Assembly: GCA_026986135.1 (NCBI GenBank)
Contig: JALSPD010000047.1
Coordinates: 1 to 14,842, forward strand
DNA: 14,842 bases
Reading direction: 5' to 3'
From: DHVE2 group archaeon
GTDB taxonomy: Archaea; Thermoplasmatota; Thermoplasmata; Thermoplasmatales; Aciduliprofundaceae
Below are positions 7,591 through 14,751 of this stretch, in pieces. A program made the translations under genes and the position numbers. How positions within the stretch are numbered: the first letter of the stretch is position 1; each line of letters begins with the position of its first letter. The notes below the pieces were generated by a model. It saw only the letters and a list, made by a program, of their open reading frames with translations, did no database searches and had not been told where the DNA came from.

Positions 7591-7989
7591 ATGCATAAGC
7601 ATAATCATATAATGTCTATGGAGGATCTGGGAGAGGACATTATGTTTGTAGCGTATCTTTCGCTTGTTGTTGCAGGTCTTAATATTATATTTGGAATGTT
7701 TTTCTACCCATACGGATTGATTGGTTTTGCATTCTCCGTAGTTGATTTAATTCTCTTCTTTATTGCCAAAAATACCAAGGATGTTTATGAAGCGAGAGAT
7801 TACGATAACGCCAGAGACAGAATGAAAATAATAACTATACTTGGATTTATAACGGGGGTAATAATCGTCGGCATATACGCTTACAGGATATACCAGAATC
7901 TTGACAGCATAATAACCAGAAGATACCTGGTGAAAACCCATCCTGGTGAGGTTTACGCACCCCCTCAATTTCCAAGAAGGAAAAATTAG
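7591..7989 (+). CDS. Small membrane protein co-transcribed with the STAND-like regulator
   Basis: 132 residues, no family recognised. Predicted helices lie at about 19-39, 41-59 and 79-100. A charged loop (KDVYEARDYDNARDRMK) separates helices 2 and 3, and the basic, proline-rich tail ends APPQFPRRKN. The longest start, ATG 7591, is only 3 bases after the regulator's TAA, which suits termination-reinitiation and an operon. That reading begins with a histidine-rich stub (MHKHNH). ATG 7612 (residue 8) or ATG 7618 (residue 10) would remove it, and a TTTTTAAT stretch (7580-7587) could serve as a TATA box for a leaderless start at 7612. The stop overlaps that of the convergent gene. The close pairing suggests a possible membrane partner for the regulator, but that is inference only. 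Confidence 0.7.
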   Translation: MHKHNHIMSMEDLGEDIMFVAYLSLVVAGLNIIFGMFFYPYGLIGFAFSVVDLILFFIAKNTKDVYEARDYDNARDRMKIITILGFITGVIIVGIYAYRIYQNLDSIITRRYLVKTHPGEVYAPPQFPRRKN

Positions 7990-8429
7990 GTGCCCACATA
8001 GGGAGATATCTCGGTAATACCCACGCTCAACAAGATGAGGGCAATAAGGCCAAAAATCCCTATTATTATCATGTATTTCTTTTCCTCCGGATCCACAGTT
8101 GAGTCAATATATCCAAGAAAACCACCCATTGTCAAAGCAAATGCACCGATCTCCATAACAATGCGACCATAAAGATTCCCGCTTTTTGTGAAATTTTTCC
8201 ATGCTCTCAGATCCTTTGCATAATCCTGATAGCTGGAATAATCTGCAGAGTTTGGTGGGGGGCTCCAGCTGGCCATGCTTACCCATATGGCACCCACGAA
8301 AATAACAAATATGCCTATAAGCGCAACTACCATCCATCTGAAAGATTCACTTCTTTTTTTGAATACGGGAGGTGGCGCGGGTGCTTGCTTCCCCCGAAGG
8401 GTATTTATGAAATCGTCCTTCCCTTCCAT
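7986..8429 (-). CDS. Small proline-rich membrane protein, function unknown
   Basis: 147 residues from ATG 8429. The N-terminus is soluble and charged, with a proline-rich stretch (APAPPPVFKKR, about 16-26). It is followed by helices at about 33-55, 88-108 and 119-138. The loop after helix 1 is tyrosine- and serine-rich (NSADYSSYQDYAKDLRAW) and probably external. The open frame extends upstream to 8501, but that extension runs across the TATA box at 8457-8465, so ATG 8429 is preferred and leaves a leader of only about 6 nt. There is no Shine-Dalgarno. Its stop (7986-7988) overlaps the stop of the convergent membrane-protein gene, so the two messages are complementary at their 3' ends. I recognise no family. 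Confidence 0.68.
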   Translation of the reverse strand: MEGKDDFINTLRGKQAPAPPPVFKKRSESFRWMVVALIGIFVIFVGAIWVSMASWSPPPNSADYSSYQDYAKDLRAWKNFTKSGNLYGRIVMEIGAFALTMGGFLGYIDSTVDPEEKKYMIIIGIFGLIALILLSVGITEISPYVGT

Positions 8430-8575
8430 ATTACAGCGGGGTAATTGTGTGGTATCTATATAAAATTTTGTGCAAAGAGCCATAAGTGGTTTAGATATCA
8501 CTGGAGGTTAAGATAGCATACATTCTTTCATAATCTGGACCATAAAATATTTGTGTCTCTCCGCAATCCAACCAT
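8430..8575. promoter_or_regulatory. Divergent promoter region
   Basis: It holds a minus-strand TATA box (TTTTATATA, 8465-8457) for the 147-residue protein and a plus-strand TATA box (ATAAAATAT, 8542-8550) about 30 nt before GTG 8576 for the TauE/SafE gene. A GGAGGT at 8503-8508 is not followed by a usable start codon. Confidence 0.5.
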
Positions 8576-9322
8576 GTGAATATAGTCCTGTATTTAGGAT
8601 ATATTTGCACTGGAATTGTGATTGGCCTTCTCTCAGGAATGTTTGGATTTGGTGGGAGTTCAATAAGCACTCCAATGCTGAGGATAATATTCAATGTTCC
8701 TCCGCTCATCGCCCTTGGAAGTCCCCTTCCAATGACACTGATCTCATCAAGCGTTGGCGTCTGGAAGTACGGAAAGGAGAAACTGATTGAATGGAAAACA
8801 ACATGGAAGATTCTCATTACCATGATCCCCGGCACTGTATTGGGTGCCTTTATGACCGCGGTGATAAGTGGAAAAATACTCATGTTCTTAACGGCCGCAT
8901 TTCTGCTCTATGTCTCAATAAGATTGTTAATCAAGGAGGAGATAGAAGCACGCAGGTGGCCACAATATTCATTTTATATTGCAGGATTTTTAATTGGATT
9001 TCTCTCAGGACTTCTGGCAAACGGTGGCGGATTTCTCGTTGTTCCGGTGCTTTTGATTCTGGGTATGAATATGAAAAAAGCGGTGGGCACCTCTCTGGCA
9101 ATTGTTCTTCTTGGAGTTCTTCCCGCAGTACTGATACACTGGTATCTCGAACATGTGGATCCCCTCATCACATTGCTCCTCTCTCTAGGAGTTCTTCCCG
9201 CAACATATTTGGGTGCGAGAATAGCAATAAAAACCTCAAGCAGAAATCTGCAGAGGTACTACGGCATATTTCTCGCACTGTTCTCTGTGTATTTCCTCAT
9301 ATTTGAACTTAGCACAGTATGA
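8576..9322 (+). CDS. TauE/SafE-family anion (sulfite/sulfonate-type) transporter
   Basis: 248 residues, normal for the family, with about eight hydrophobic helices in two similar halves. The halves start with the paired signature segments GLLSGMFGFGGSSISTP (17-33) and GFLSGLLANGGGFLVVP (141-157). The second is followed by GMNMKKAVGTSLA (163-175), the usual family block. Members move sulfite, sulfoacetate, sulfonates or other small organic anions across the membrane, usually outward; the substrate here is unknown. The start is GTG 8576, because an ATG two bases earlier is out of frame and stops at once. A TATA box 30 nt upstream implies a leader of about 4 nt. The next gene has its own TATA box 7 bases after this stop, so the two may be transcribed separately. 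Confidence 0.9.
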   Translation: MNIVLYLGYICTGIVIGLLSGMFGFGGSSISTPMLRIIFNVPPLIALGSPLPMTLISSSVGVWKYGKEKLIEWKTTWKILITMIPGTVLGAFMTAVISGKILMFLTAAFLLYVSIRLLIKEEIEARRWPQYSFYIAGFLIGFLSGLLANGGGFLVVPVLLILGMNMKKAVGTSLAIVLLGVLPAVLIHWYLEHVDPLITLLLSLGVLPATYLGARIAIKTSSRNLQRYYGIFLALFSVYFLIFELSTV

Positions 9323-9328
9323 GGAAAG

Positions 9329-9337
9329 ATATATTAC
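9329..9337 (+). promoter_or_regulatory. TATA box of the carboxypeptidase gene
   Basis: GATATATTA is centred 26 nt upstream of ATG 9359 and begins just after the TauE/SafE stop, giving a leaderless transcript for the peptidase. Confidence 0.6.
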
Positions 9338-9358
9338 GGATGCTTCATTTTCCCATCC

Positions 9359-10858
9359 ATGCTATCTCGTGTAGCCGTACTCGCCATTCTGATATCCTTT
9401 CTCGTTATTATTCCAGCCCCATCAAGCACCAAAGATGCGAGAAGCGTGGAACTGAAGGATTACTACACCCCTGACCACTATCCTTCCTTTCAGGAAATAA
9501 ATCATACACTGCACCAGATTGCGAAGGACCATCCAGATATAGCGAGGGTTTTCAGCATCGGGCACACATGGGGCTGGGACCCTAAAACGGGCCGCTATGA
9601 CTGGCCAAAACCGCTATGGACAATTAAAATATCAGATAACCCCACGGTGAATGAAAGCAACGAGGCAAGGGTGTATATACACTGGCACCACGCAAGGGAA
9701 TGGATTGACCCCGCATTCATGATGTACCTCATAAACGCTCTTGTTAAAGGATACTACACCAACGACACCATACACTGGATAGTAAACCACTACGAAATAT
9801 ACATTACCCCCCTGAGCAACGCAGATGGATATATAGTGGACGGCAACGGAAACCCCAGCAACCTGAGCGGGGACTGGGGACCAGGCGGCTGGAGGAAAAA
9901 CGCAAGGGATTTGAATGGAAACGGTACCCTTGACATAGATAATCTATGGGATGCCACGGGAGAGGGAGTGGACCCGGAGAGGAACTGGGACTGGTACTGG
10001 AGCAACGGCAATGATAATCCGAGCGACCCAGACTACCACGGTCCTGCGCCATTCAGCGAGCCGGAGGTTCGGGCAGAGAGGGATTTCATAGAGAATTACA
10101 GCATAGACGCACAGTGTGTGCTTCACAGCTTCTCCGCAGCAATACTGATACCATGGTTCTACACCTCTCAGAACCCACCGCACGGTGCATTCTTCAGGGA
10201 TTTTGCAAGGCATATGGCATTGAGAACAAAAATAGATGGCGATGCAAGCAGCCATTTCTCCTACGGAAGACCGGATGAGGTTATAGGATACTCTGCACCT
10301 GGCGGTTCAAGTGACTGGGTTTACGGAAAGCTTAATAAAATAGGAATTGCTGTTGAAATGGAGCCAACATACACACTCTATGGGGATGGATTCCACCCAT
10401 CAACATCAAAAATAAGGACATACATCACCGACTTCTACGAGGCGATGATTTACTTCATTGAAATTTCAAACTCAAAGCTGAAGAGCAAGAGCGAGGCAAA
10501 CAACCAGCCAAATGCGTACATCGTATGGGGATATGCGCATGATGACTCGGGCAATCCCCTTATGGGCGTGACTGTTAAGATAAGAAACACGGCAAATGGA
10601 GATGAGATATACACAACAACGGACGAGCATGGGTTCTACATGCTAAACCTCGGAACCCTGCAGAACAAGTACAGTAACACCACAACCTTTGAGATTTCAG
10701 TGGGTGATGCAACCCAGACCTTCACCCCCAACAATGACCTGGGAAGTGAAAGAAGGGATTTCACCGTGTCAAGCGTGCCGGAGTTCTCAGAGACAGGTCT
10801 TGGACTGAGCATTCTCGTGGCCACTGTGGCAATATTCATCGCCGTGCTCCGTGAATAA
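9359..10858 (+). CDS. Secreted, C-terminally anchored M14 zinc carboxypeptidase
   Basis: 499 residues. A signal peptide (about 1-24) leads into an M14 metallopeptidase domain that should remove C-terminal residues from peptides outside the cell. Zinc ligands are H111 and E114 (HAREW) and H256 (LHSFSA). R208-N209 (ERNWDW) matches the substrate-binding RN pair, and E333 (AVEMEP) is the probable catalytic Glu. A GSSDWVYGKL block fits the family, and NADGY replaces the usual NPDGY. Between GGWRKNA and the RN pair is an insert with a calcium-loop pattern (D184-LNGNGTLD192). Residues about 385-470 form a carboxypeptidase-regulatory-like beta domain. The end is VPEF (473-476), one helix (about 479-497) and a short charged tail, as in PEF-CTERM archaeosortase substrates. 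ATG 9359 is leaderless. It fits a peptide-using lifestyle. Confidence 0.93.
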   Translation: MLSRVAVLAILISFLVIIPAPSSTKDARSVELKDYYTPDHYPSFQEINHTLHQIAKDHPDIARVFSIGHTWGWDPKTGRYDWPKPLWTIKISDNPTVNESNEARVYIHWHHAREWIDPAFMMYLINALVKGYYTNDTIHWIVNHYEIYITPLSNADGYIVDGNGNPSNLSGDWGPGGWRKNARDLNGNGTLDIDNLWDATGEGVDPERNWDWYWSNGNDNPSDPDYHGPAPFSEPEVRAERDFIENYSIDAQCVLHSFSAAILIPWFYTSQNPPHGAFFRDFARHMALRTKIDGDASSHFSYGRPDEVIGYSAPGGSSDWVYGKLNKIGIAVEMEPTYTLYGDGFHPSTSKIRTYITDFYEAMIYFIEISNSKLKSKSEANNQPNAYIVWGYAHDDSGNPLMGVTVKIRNTANGDEIYTTTDEHGFYMLNLGTLQNKYSNTTTFEISVGDATQTFTPNNDLGSERRDFTVSSVPEFSETGLGLSILVATVAIFIAVLRE

Positions 10859-10862
10859 CTTT

Positions 10863-12086
10863 TCACGCTCCAAATTTTTCTGCGCGGTTTGTGTGATTCA
10901 GTATAAGATTCATCATATCCGAGGCACGAATTCTCAACGAACCTGTTGTGACGGAGATTTCGTTGAATTCTGAACCCTCCCTTCTGGAATCTGGGGCATG
11001 TATCATGATGGGCACCGGATCTCCGCTGTGATCCCCAACAGTGCAGGGGGTTGAATGATCAGCAGTAACCACGAGCACTGTTTCTTCCGGCAAGTTATCC
11101 ATGAGGTAACCAACCGCATGATCCACTCTTTCAATAACCTCCACCTTCCTGCGGGGATCCATATCATGCCCTGCAAGATCTGGCGCCTTTATGTTGACCA
11201 GAATGAAATCATACCTCTCAAGATTCTCCAGAACCGCGTTCATCTTTGCAATCATATCGGTGTCGTAGCCACCTGTGGCACCCTCAACTTCTATTGGCTC
11301 AATTCCAGCAATTTTGCATATACCCCGTATCAGGGGTGTGCCAACCACACAGGCCGCCTTCAAACCATGCATCTCCTCAAAATTCCTTAGGTGTGGGACC
11401 ATCCCGGCCCCGCGGGGCAGTATTATGTTTGCAGGTTTTAGGCCCCGCTCCTCGCGGGATTTGTTTATCGGATGATTCTTCAACTTATCATAAGCGAGAA
11501 GCACGAACTTATTAAGTATTCTCGCTGTTTTTTCAGCACCCTTTTCAAGTGGTTTTGCCTCGTGTATCTTAACACCCGTATCATGGGGGTCCACATCGCT
11601 AACAGCAGGACTCAACCCCGGGCCTCGCAGAACAAGAGCTGCACGATGCTCCACACCCGGCTTTATGAAAATCTGAACATCTTCAATCCATATTCCATTC
11701 AGGTCCTTCAGCAGTTCCTCCGTACCTTCCTTTATGCGCCCAGCCCTCCTATCCACGACAACAAGATCATCATTAACAGTGGCAAAATTGCAGCGGAAAG
11801 CAATGTCACCAGGCATCAGGTCCATATCAAGCCCGGCCGCCTCAAAGGGTCCGCGTCCGGTGTAATACTCGTACGGATCGTATCCAAGGATGTTGAGATG
11901 CGAGGTATCGCTCCCTGCCCGTATCCCCGGAGAAATTGGGTCCATGAGTCCAACCACACTCTCCCTGGCTATTCTATCAAGATTTGGAGTGTTTGCGTAC
12001 TGGAGCGGAGTCATGTTATCAAGATTCCTGTTTGCCCTATCTCCAACGCCATCAAGAATTATCAGAACTGCTTTTCTTCTCTCCAT
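10863..12086 (-). CDS. apgM: 2,3-bisphosphoglycerate-independent phosphoglycerate mutase, archaeal type
   Basis: Interconverts 3- and 2-phosphoglycerate in glycolysis/gluconeogenesis in the cytoplasm. 407 residues, full length for the archaeal alkaline-phosphatase-superfamily form. The metal site is built from IILDGVGDR (9-17, D12), NIKAPDLAGHDMDP (298-311, D303 and H307), TADHSTP (341-347, D343 and H344) and GDHSGDPVPI (351-360, H353). The phospho-accepting serine is most likely S59 in AGSDTSHLNILGYDP, and YTGRGPFEAAG (75-85) follows as in relatives. ATG 12086 is exactly about 25 nt from a TATA box (TTTTATA, 12114-12108), so the message is leaderless. It converges on the carboxypeptidase gene with only 4 bases between stops and diverges from the disulfide oxidoreductase. 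Glycerate kinase at the other end of the window makes its substrate 2-phosphoglycerate. Confidence 0.95.
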   Translation of the reverse strand: MERRKAVLIILDGVGDRANRNLDNMTPLQYANTPNLDRIARESVVGLMDPISPGIRAGSDTSHLNILGYDPYEYYTGRGPFEAAGLDMDLMPGDIAFRCNFATVNDDLVVVDRRAGRIKEGTEELLKDLNGIWIEDVQIFIKPGVEHRAALVLRGPGLSPAVSDVDPHDTGVKIHEAKPLEKGAEKTARILNKFVLLAYDKLKNHPINKSREERGLKPANIILPRGAGMVPHLRNFEEMHGLKAACVVGTPLIRGICKIAGIEPIEVEGATGGYDTDMIAKMNAVLENLERYDFILVNIKAPDLAGHDMDPRRKVEVIERVDHAVGYLMDNLPEETVLVVTADHSTPCTVGDHSGDPVPIMIHAPDSRREGSEFNEISVTTGSLRIRASDMMNLILNHTNRAEKFGA

Positions 12087-12107
12087 GCCCGGACATTCAA
12101 TCCGCGG

Positions 12108-12195
12108 TATAAAACACCTTCGCCTTCATAGACCAATGGTCAAAAATGTTGAACAATTGATAAATACACCCCAGACATGTGGTTAAGGGAGGTGG
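12108..12195. promoter_or_regulatory. Divergent promoters of apgM and the disulfide oxidoreductase
   Basis: The minus strand carries TTTTATA (12114-12108), 25 nt before ATG 12086. The plus strand carries TTGATAAATA (about 12157-12166), predicting a start near 12188. The resulting leader would be about 12 nt and would contain GGGAGGTG (12188-12195), the ribosome site that selects ATG 12200. Confidence 0.5.
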
Positions 12196-12199
12196 TGAG

Positions 12200-13561
12200 A
12201 TGAAGGAGTACGACATAGTGGCATTTGGCACAGGCAGTGCGATGAACATAGTTTCTGCATTGCTGAACAATCCCAAACTCAAGGTTGCCGTGATTGAGAA
12301 TGAAAAGGCGGGGGGAATATGCCTCACGAGGGGCTGCATACCCAGCAAGATGCTCGCGTATCCCGCGGAATTGATAGCGGACATAGAGAGAGCTGGAGAA
12401 TTTTACATTGATGCAAAAATACGGGGCGTTGATGGAAACTCCCTGCTCAGAAGGGTTCAGGAGGATGTGGATAGGGAGAGCAGGATGATTGCACAGAGTT
12501 TAAGAAATCATCCCCGTCTTGATTACTACGAAACCACAGGTGTTTTTGTTGGAGATCATGAAATTGATGTGGGTGGCAAGGAGATACGCGGAGAAAAGAT
12601 ACTGCTGTGCAACGGGTCAAAGCCGTTCATACCGCCAATACAGGGTCTTGAAGATGTTGGATACATAACCAACCGCGAATTCTTCTACTCCCTAAAAAAG
12701 CTGCCAAAGAGCATAGCAATCATAGGCGGTGGATATGTGGCCCTTGAACTCGGACATTTCATGGCAAGGTTCGGAACGGAGGTGCATGTTATTGAAATGC
12801 TCCCGGACATAATAATGACAGAGGAGAAAGAGGCCCGTGAGATCGTTCGCCGGGAGCTATCCTCAATAATGAACTTCCATCTAGGATACAAGGCAAAAGA
12901 GGTGCGAAAATCCATGGGGAAGAAGATTGTTATAGCTGAAAACAGGGACGGAGAAACTGTTGAGATAAGGGCAGACGAAATCATGGTTGCCACCGGGAGA
13001 GCTCCATGGAAGGAAACACAGTTTGAGAAGACGGGTGTGAAAACAAATAAGGGATGGATAGTGACGGATGAGTACCTGCGAGCAGGAGATAACATATGGG
13101 CATGTGGAGATGCAAACGGAAAGTACCTGTTCAAGCATGTGGCAAATTACGAGAGCGAGATTGTGTACTACAACGCCTTCAAAAACGCCAATGTACCCGT
13201 GGATTACCATGCGGTTCCTCATGCAATATTCACCCATCCCCAGGTGGCTGGGGTGGGAATGAAGGAAGAGGAGGCAAGGAAAAAGTACGATATCCTCATT
13301 GGAGAATACAGATATGAAAACACAGCGATGGGCGAGGCAATGCGCCTGAAGGATTACTTCGTCAAGGTCATCCTTGACAGAGACACCTACAGAATACTGG
13401 GTGCGACAATTGTTGGTCCCCAGGCCTCTGTGCTAATACAGGAGATAATCAACCTCATGTACACGCGGGAGCAGGCAGGAGCAATGTACAGAGCGATGCA
13501 CATCCATCCAGCGATGAGCGAGGTTGTGCAGAGAGCGTTTTACAATTTGAGGGAGGGATAA
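12200..13561 (+). CDS. Class I pyridine nucleotide-disulfide oxidoreductase (dihydrolipoamide dehydrogenase / mycothione reductase-like)
   Basis: A 453-residue cytoplasmic flavoprotein expected to pass electrons between NAD(P)H, FAD and a disulfide. The FAD motif is VAFGTGSAMN (7-16), closer to the GTGSGN form of mycothione reductases than to the GGGPGG form of dihydrolipoamide dehydrogenases. The redox pair is C41-LTRG-C46 in GGICLTRGCIPSKM. The NAD motif is IGGGYVALE (175-183), and E199 at the end of the next strand favours NADH over NADPH. ATGRAPW and ACGDANG mark the second FAD segment. The dimer interface ends with H434-IHPAMSE441, giving the catalytic H436/E441 pair. No E1/E2 or glycine-cleavage genes lie nearby, so the substrate is open. 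ATG 12200 is preferred to GTG 12179 because GGGAGGTG sits 4-6 nt before it. Confidence 0.9.
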   Translation: MKEYDIVAFGTGSAMNIVSALLNNPKLKVAVIENEKAGGICLTRGCIPSKMLAYPAELIADIERAGEFYIDAKIRGVDGNSLLRRVQEDVDRESRMIAQSLRNHPRLDYYETTGVFVGDHEIDVGGKEIRGEKILLCNGSKPFIPPIQGLEDVGYITNREFFYSLKKLPKSIAIIGGGYVALELGHFMARFGTEVHVIEMLPDIIMTEEKEAREIVRRELSSIMNFHLGYKAKEVRKSMGKKIVIAENRDGETVEIRADEIMVATGRAPWKETQFEKTGVKTNKGWIVTDEYLRAGDNIWACGDANGKYLFKHVANYESEIVYYNAFKNANVPVDYHAVPHAIFTHPQVAGVGMKEEEARKKYDILIGEYRYENTAMGEAMRLKDYFVKVILDRDTYRILGATIVGPQASVLIQEIINLMYTREQAGAMYRAMHIHPAMSEVVQRAFYNLREG

Positions 13562-13591
13562 GTAATCAAACCATTGTGATAAACTTAATTT

Positions 13592-13630
13592 GAGCAACGA
13601 GTCTTGTGCTCTTATTCCTGCTTTTTCTCT
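13592..13630 (+). terminator. Possible hairpin plus T-rich tract
   Basis: A short GAGCA/TGCTC stem (13592-13596, 13607-13611) is followed by TTATTCCTG and CTTTTTCTCT after the oxidoreductase gene. Archaeal termination depends mainly on T-runs; the hairpin is weak and may be chance. Confidence 0.22.
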
Positions 13631-13644
13631 ATTGCCCTGTGGTA

Positions 13645-14190
13645 TCATATTACCCATGAATACTGGTTAAACAGTACAGAGCCGAATTTGTTTATGAACT
13701 TCTCCTTGTATTCATAACTCGTAACTATGGAAGAATTGGAGAACCACGATTCAACCACATCCGGTATGCCATCTCTGTCAGTGTCCAGATATGCCCCCAT
13801 AGCATTGGTGTATGGTGTGAGCGGGTCAAGTTCAGAAGGAGAGATAAAACGCATCCTGCTTCTCGGCTCCCCGTTGCTCCACCCAGTGATTATCTTCACC
13901 TTATAACCGTGGATTTCCTTCCCGTCGGGGATGGAATCGTTATCCACATCAGGGTTGAGGCAGTAAGAGATGGCCGTGGTGTTTATCGTATTGTCATCCC
14001 AATTCGGATAGGATTCCTTCAGGCGATTTTGCCAGTAGTGATACTCCTCTCCGTCTGCGATGCCATCATGGTCTGTGTCTGCCTGCGTTATGTATAAATT
14101 GTGCTGGTACTCAAAGAGGTTAGATAGGCCATAAGAGTTAATATCGTTCTGCAAGATGAAATAATAAAAATGATTATTAGTGGACTTCAT
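13645..14190 (-). CDS. Fragment of a calcium-binding (DxDxDG repeat) surface-type protein
   Basis: 181 codons containing thrombospondin-3/EF-loop-like calcium motifs: D38-TDHDGIADGEE-49, D81-VDNDSIPDGKE-92 and D136-TDRDGIPDVVE-147, plus a degenerate first copy, N15-DINSYGLSNLFE-27. Such repeats occur in long secreted archaeal and bacterial proteins. This one has no signal peptide. The first 14 residues (MKSTNNHFYYFILQ) do not look like the repeat, and its start codon lies inside the end of vapC (14-base overlap). It also stops soon after the last motif, with no membrane anchor. I therefore read it as the remnant of a larger surface-protein gene that lost its 5' end, and perhaps its 3' end. 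Translation as a short downstream gene of the vapBC operon cannot be excluded. Confidence 0.6.
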   Translation of the reverse strand: MKSTNNHFYYFILQNDINSYGLSNLFEYQHNLYITQADTDHDGIADGEEYHYWQNRLKESYPNWDDNTINTTAISYCLNPDVDNDSIPDGKEIHGYKVKIITGWSNGEPRSRMRFISPSELDPLTPYTNAMGAYLDTDRDGIPDVVESWFSNSSIVTSYEYKEKFINKFGSVLFNQYSWVI

Positions 14191-14587
14191 ACTGAGAGAG
14201 CAAAATTACATTATACTGTTTCGCATTTTCATAAAGTTTTTTATCAGCAGTTATTATCTGTGTGCCAAAGGATTTTCCAACGGCCACATAAACAGCATCG
14301 TATATTGTTATATTGCACATCTTACTTATTTCAGCAGCCATCCGCATTAGAGTTTCTGTTGGTGTGATTATAAGAAAATCCATAGAAAATATTGATTTTA
14401 TCGCATCCCCTATTTCTTTGGCACTGAATCCTTTATATCTCAATACATTCGCAAGTTCGTAAAGCAGCAAATCTGGTATTTCTATATCAATCTTACCACT
14501 AACATAATCATCCCTAATGAGTAGTGCAATTTCCGTATCTGTTTCTTCAAGGAACCACTTTGCTATCACAGAAGTGTCAAGTATCAT
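14177..14587 (-). CDS. vapC: VapC-type PIN-domain toxin (ribonuclease)
   Basis: 136 residues, typical for a stand-alone PIN toxin. It is expected to cut RNA (in studied cases, tRNA or rRNA) with Mg2+ or Mn2+ when not bound by its antitoxin. The four acidic site residues are all in place: D4 in MILDTSVIAKWF, E44 in LLLYELANVL, D97 in ITIYDAVYVAV and D115 in ITADKKLY. An intact active site argues that the toxin is functional. ATG 14587 overlaps the antitoxin stop by 4 bases (ATGA), the usual coupled arrangement. The 3' end overlaps the start of the calcium-repeat fragment. The RNA target cannot be read from the sequence. Confidence 0.92.
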   Translation of the reverse strand: MILDTSVIAKWFLEETDTEIALLIRDDYVSGKIDIEIPDLLLYELANVLRYKGFSAKEIGDAIKSIFSMDFLIITPTETLMRMAAEISKMCNITIYDAVYVAVGKSFGTQIITADKKLYENAKQYNVILLSQYEVH

Positions 14588-14748
14588 CTTTTATCTCTCC
14601 ATTCTCTTATAATCTCTGTGCTTTCTTTACCAGTAGATTTTCTCCGGAGATTGTTCTGAATCTTTAATGCAATCACTATCGCACTATAGTCCTTAGCCCG
14701 GTGTTCAACCAGTTCCTTTATATTTTTTACTTCAACTCCTACTTCCAT
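14584..14748 (-). CDS. vapB: VapB-type antitoxin (short)
   Basis: A 54-residue gene read directly from the minus strand: it opens MEVGVEVKNIKELVEHRAKD and ends STGKESTEIIREWRDKR. The C-terminal basic/aromatic segment (S-TEIIREWR-KR) resembles the toxin-binding tail of archaeal PIN-system antitoxins. The stop overlaps the vapC start by 4 bases, which fits an antitoxin-first operon. ATG 14748 is the first usable in-frame start because a TGA lies two codons upstream. GGAGGT (14761-14766) lies 12 nt before it, slightly far. No complete ribbon-helix-helix or AbrB domain is evident in this short chain, so DNA binding and autoregulation are uncertain. Confidence 0.75.
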   Translation of the reverse strand: MEVGVEVKNIKELVEHRAKDYSAIVIALKIQNNLRRKSTGKESTEIIREWRDKR

Positions 14749-14751
14749 ACT

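Noticed and set aside
8430..8501. N-terminal extension of the 147-residue membrane protein to 8501
   Set aside because: The extension crosses a good TATA box at 8457-8465, and ATG 8429 is at near-leaderless distance from it.
8503..8508. GGAGGT between divergent genes, suggesting a small ORF
   Set aside because: It is followed by TTAAGATAG with no start codon at suitable spacing on the plus strand.
11472..12131. Open frame of 219 codons opposite apgM
   Set aside because: apgM carries every catalytic motif in the other frame; this one shows no family features and no promoter.
13561..13657. Continuation of the calcium-repeat protein in a shifted frame after 13645
   Set aside because: The alternative frame has no calcium motif, hydrophobic anchor or other support.
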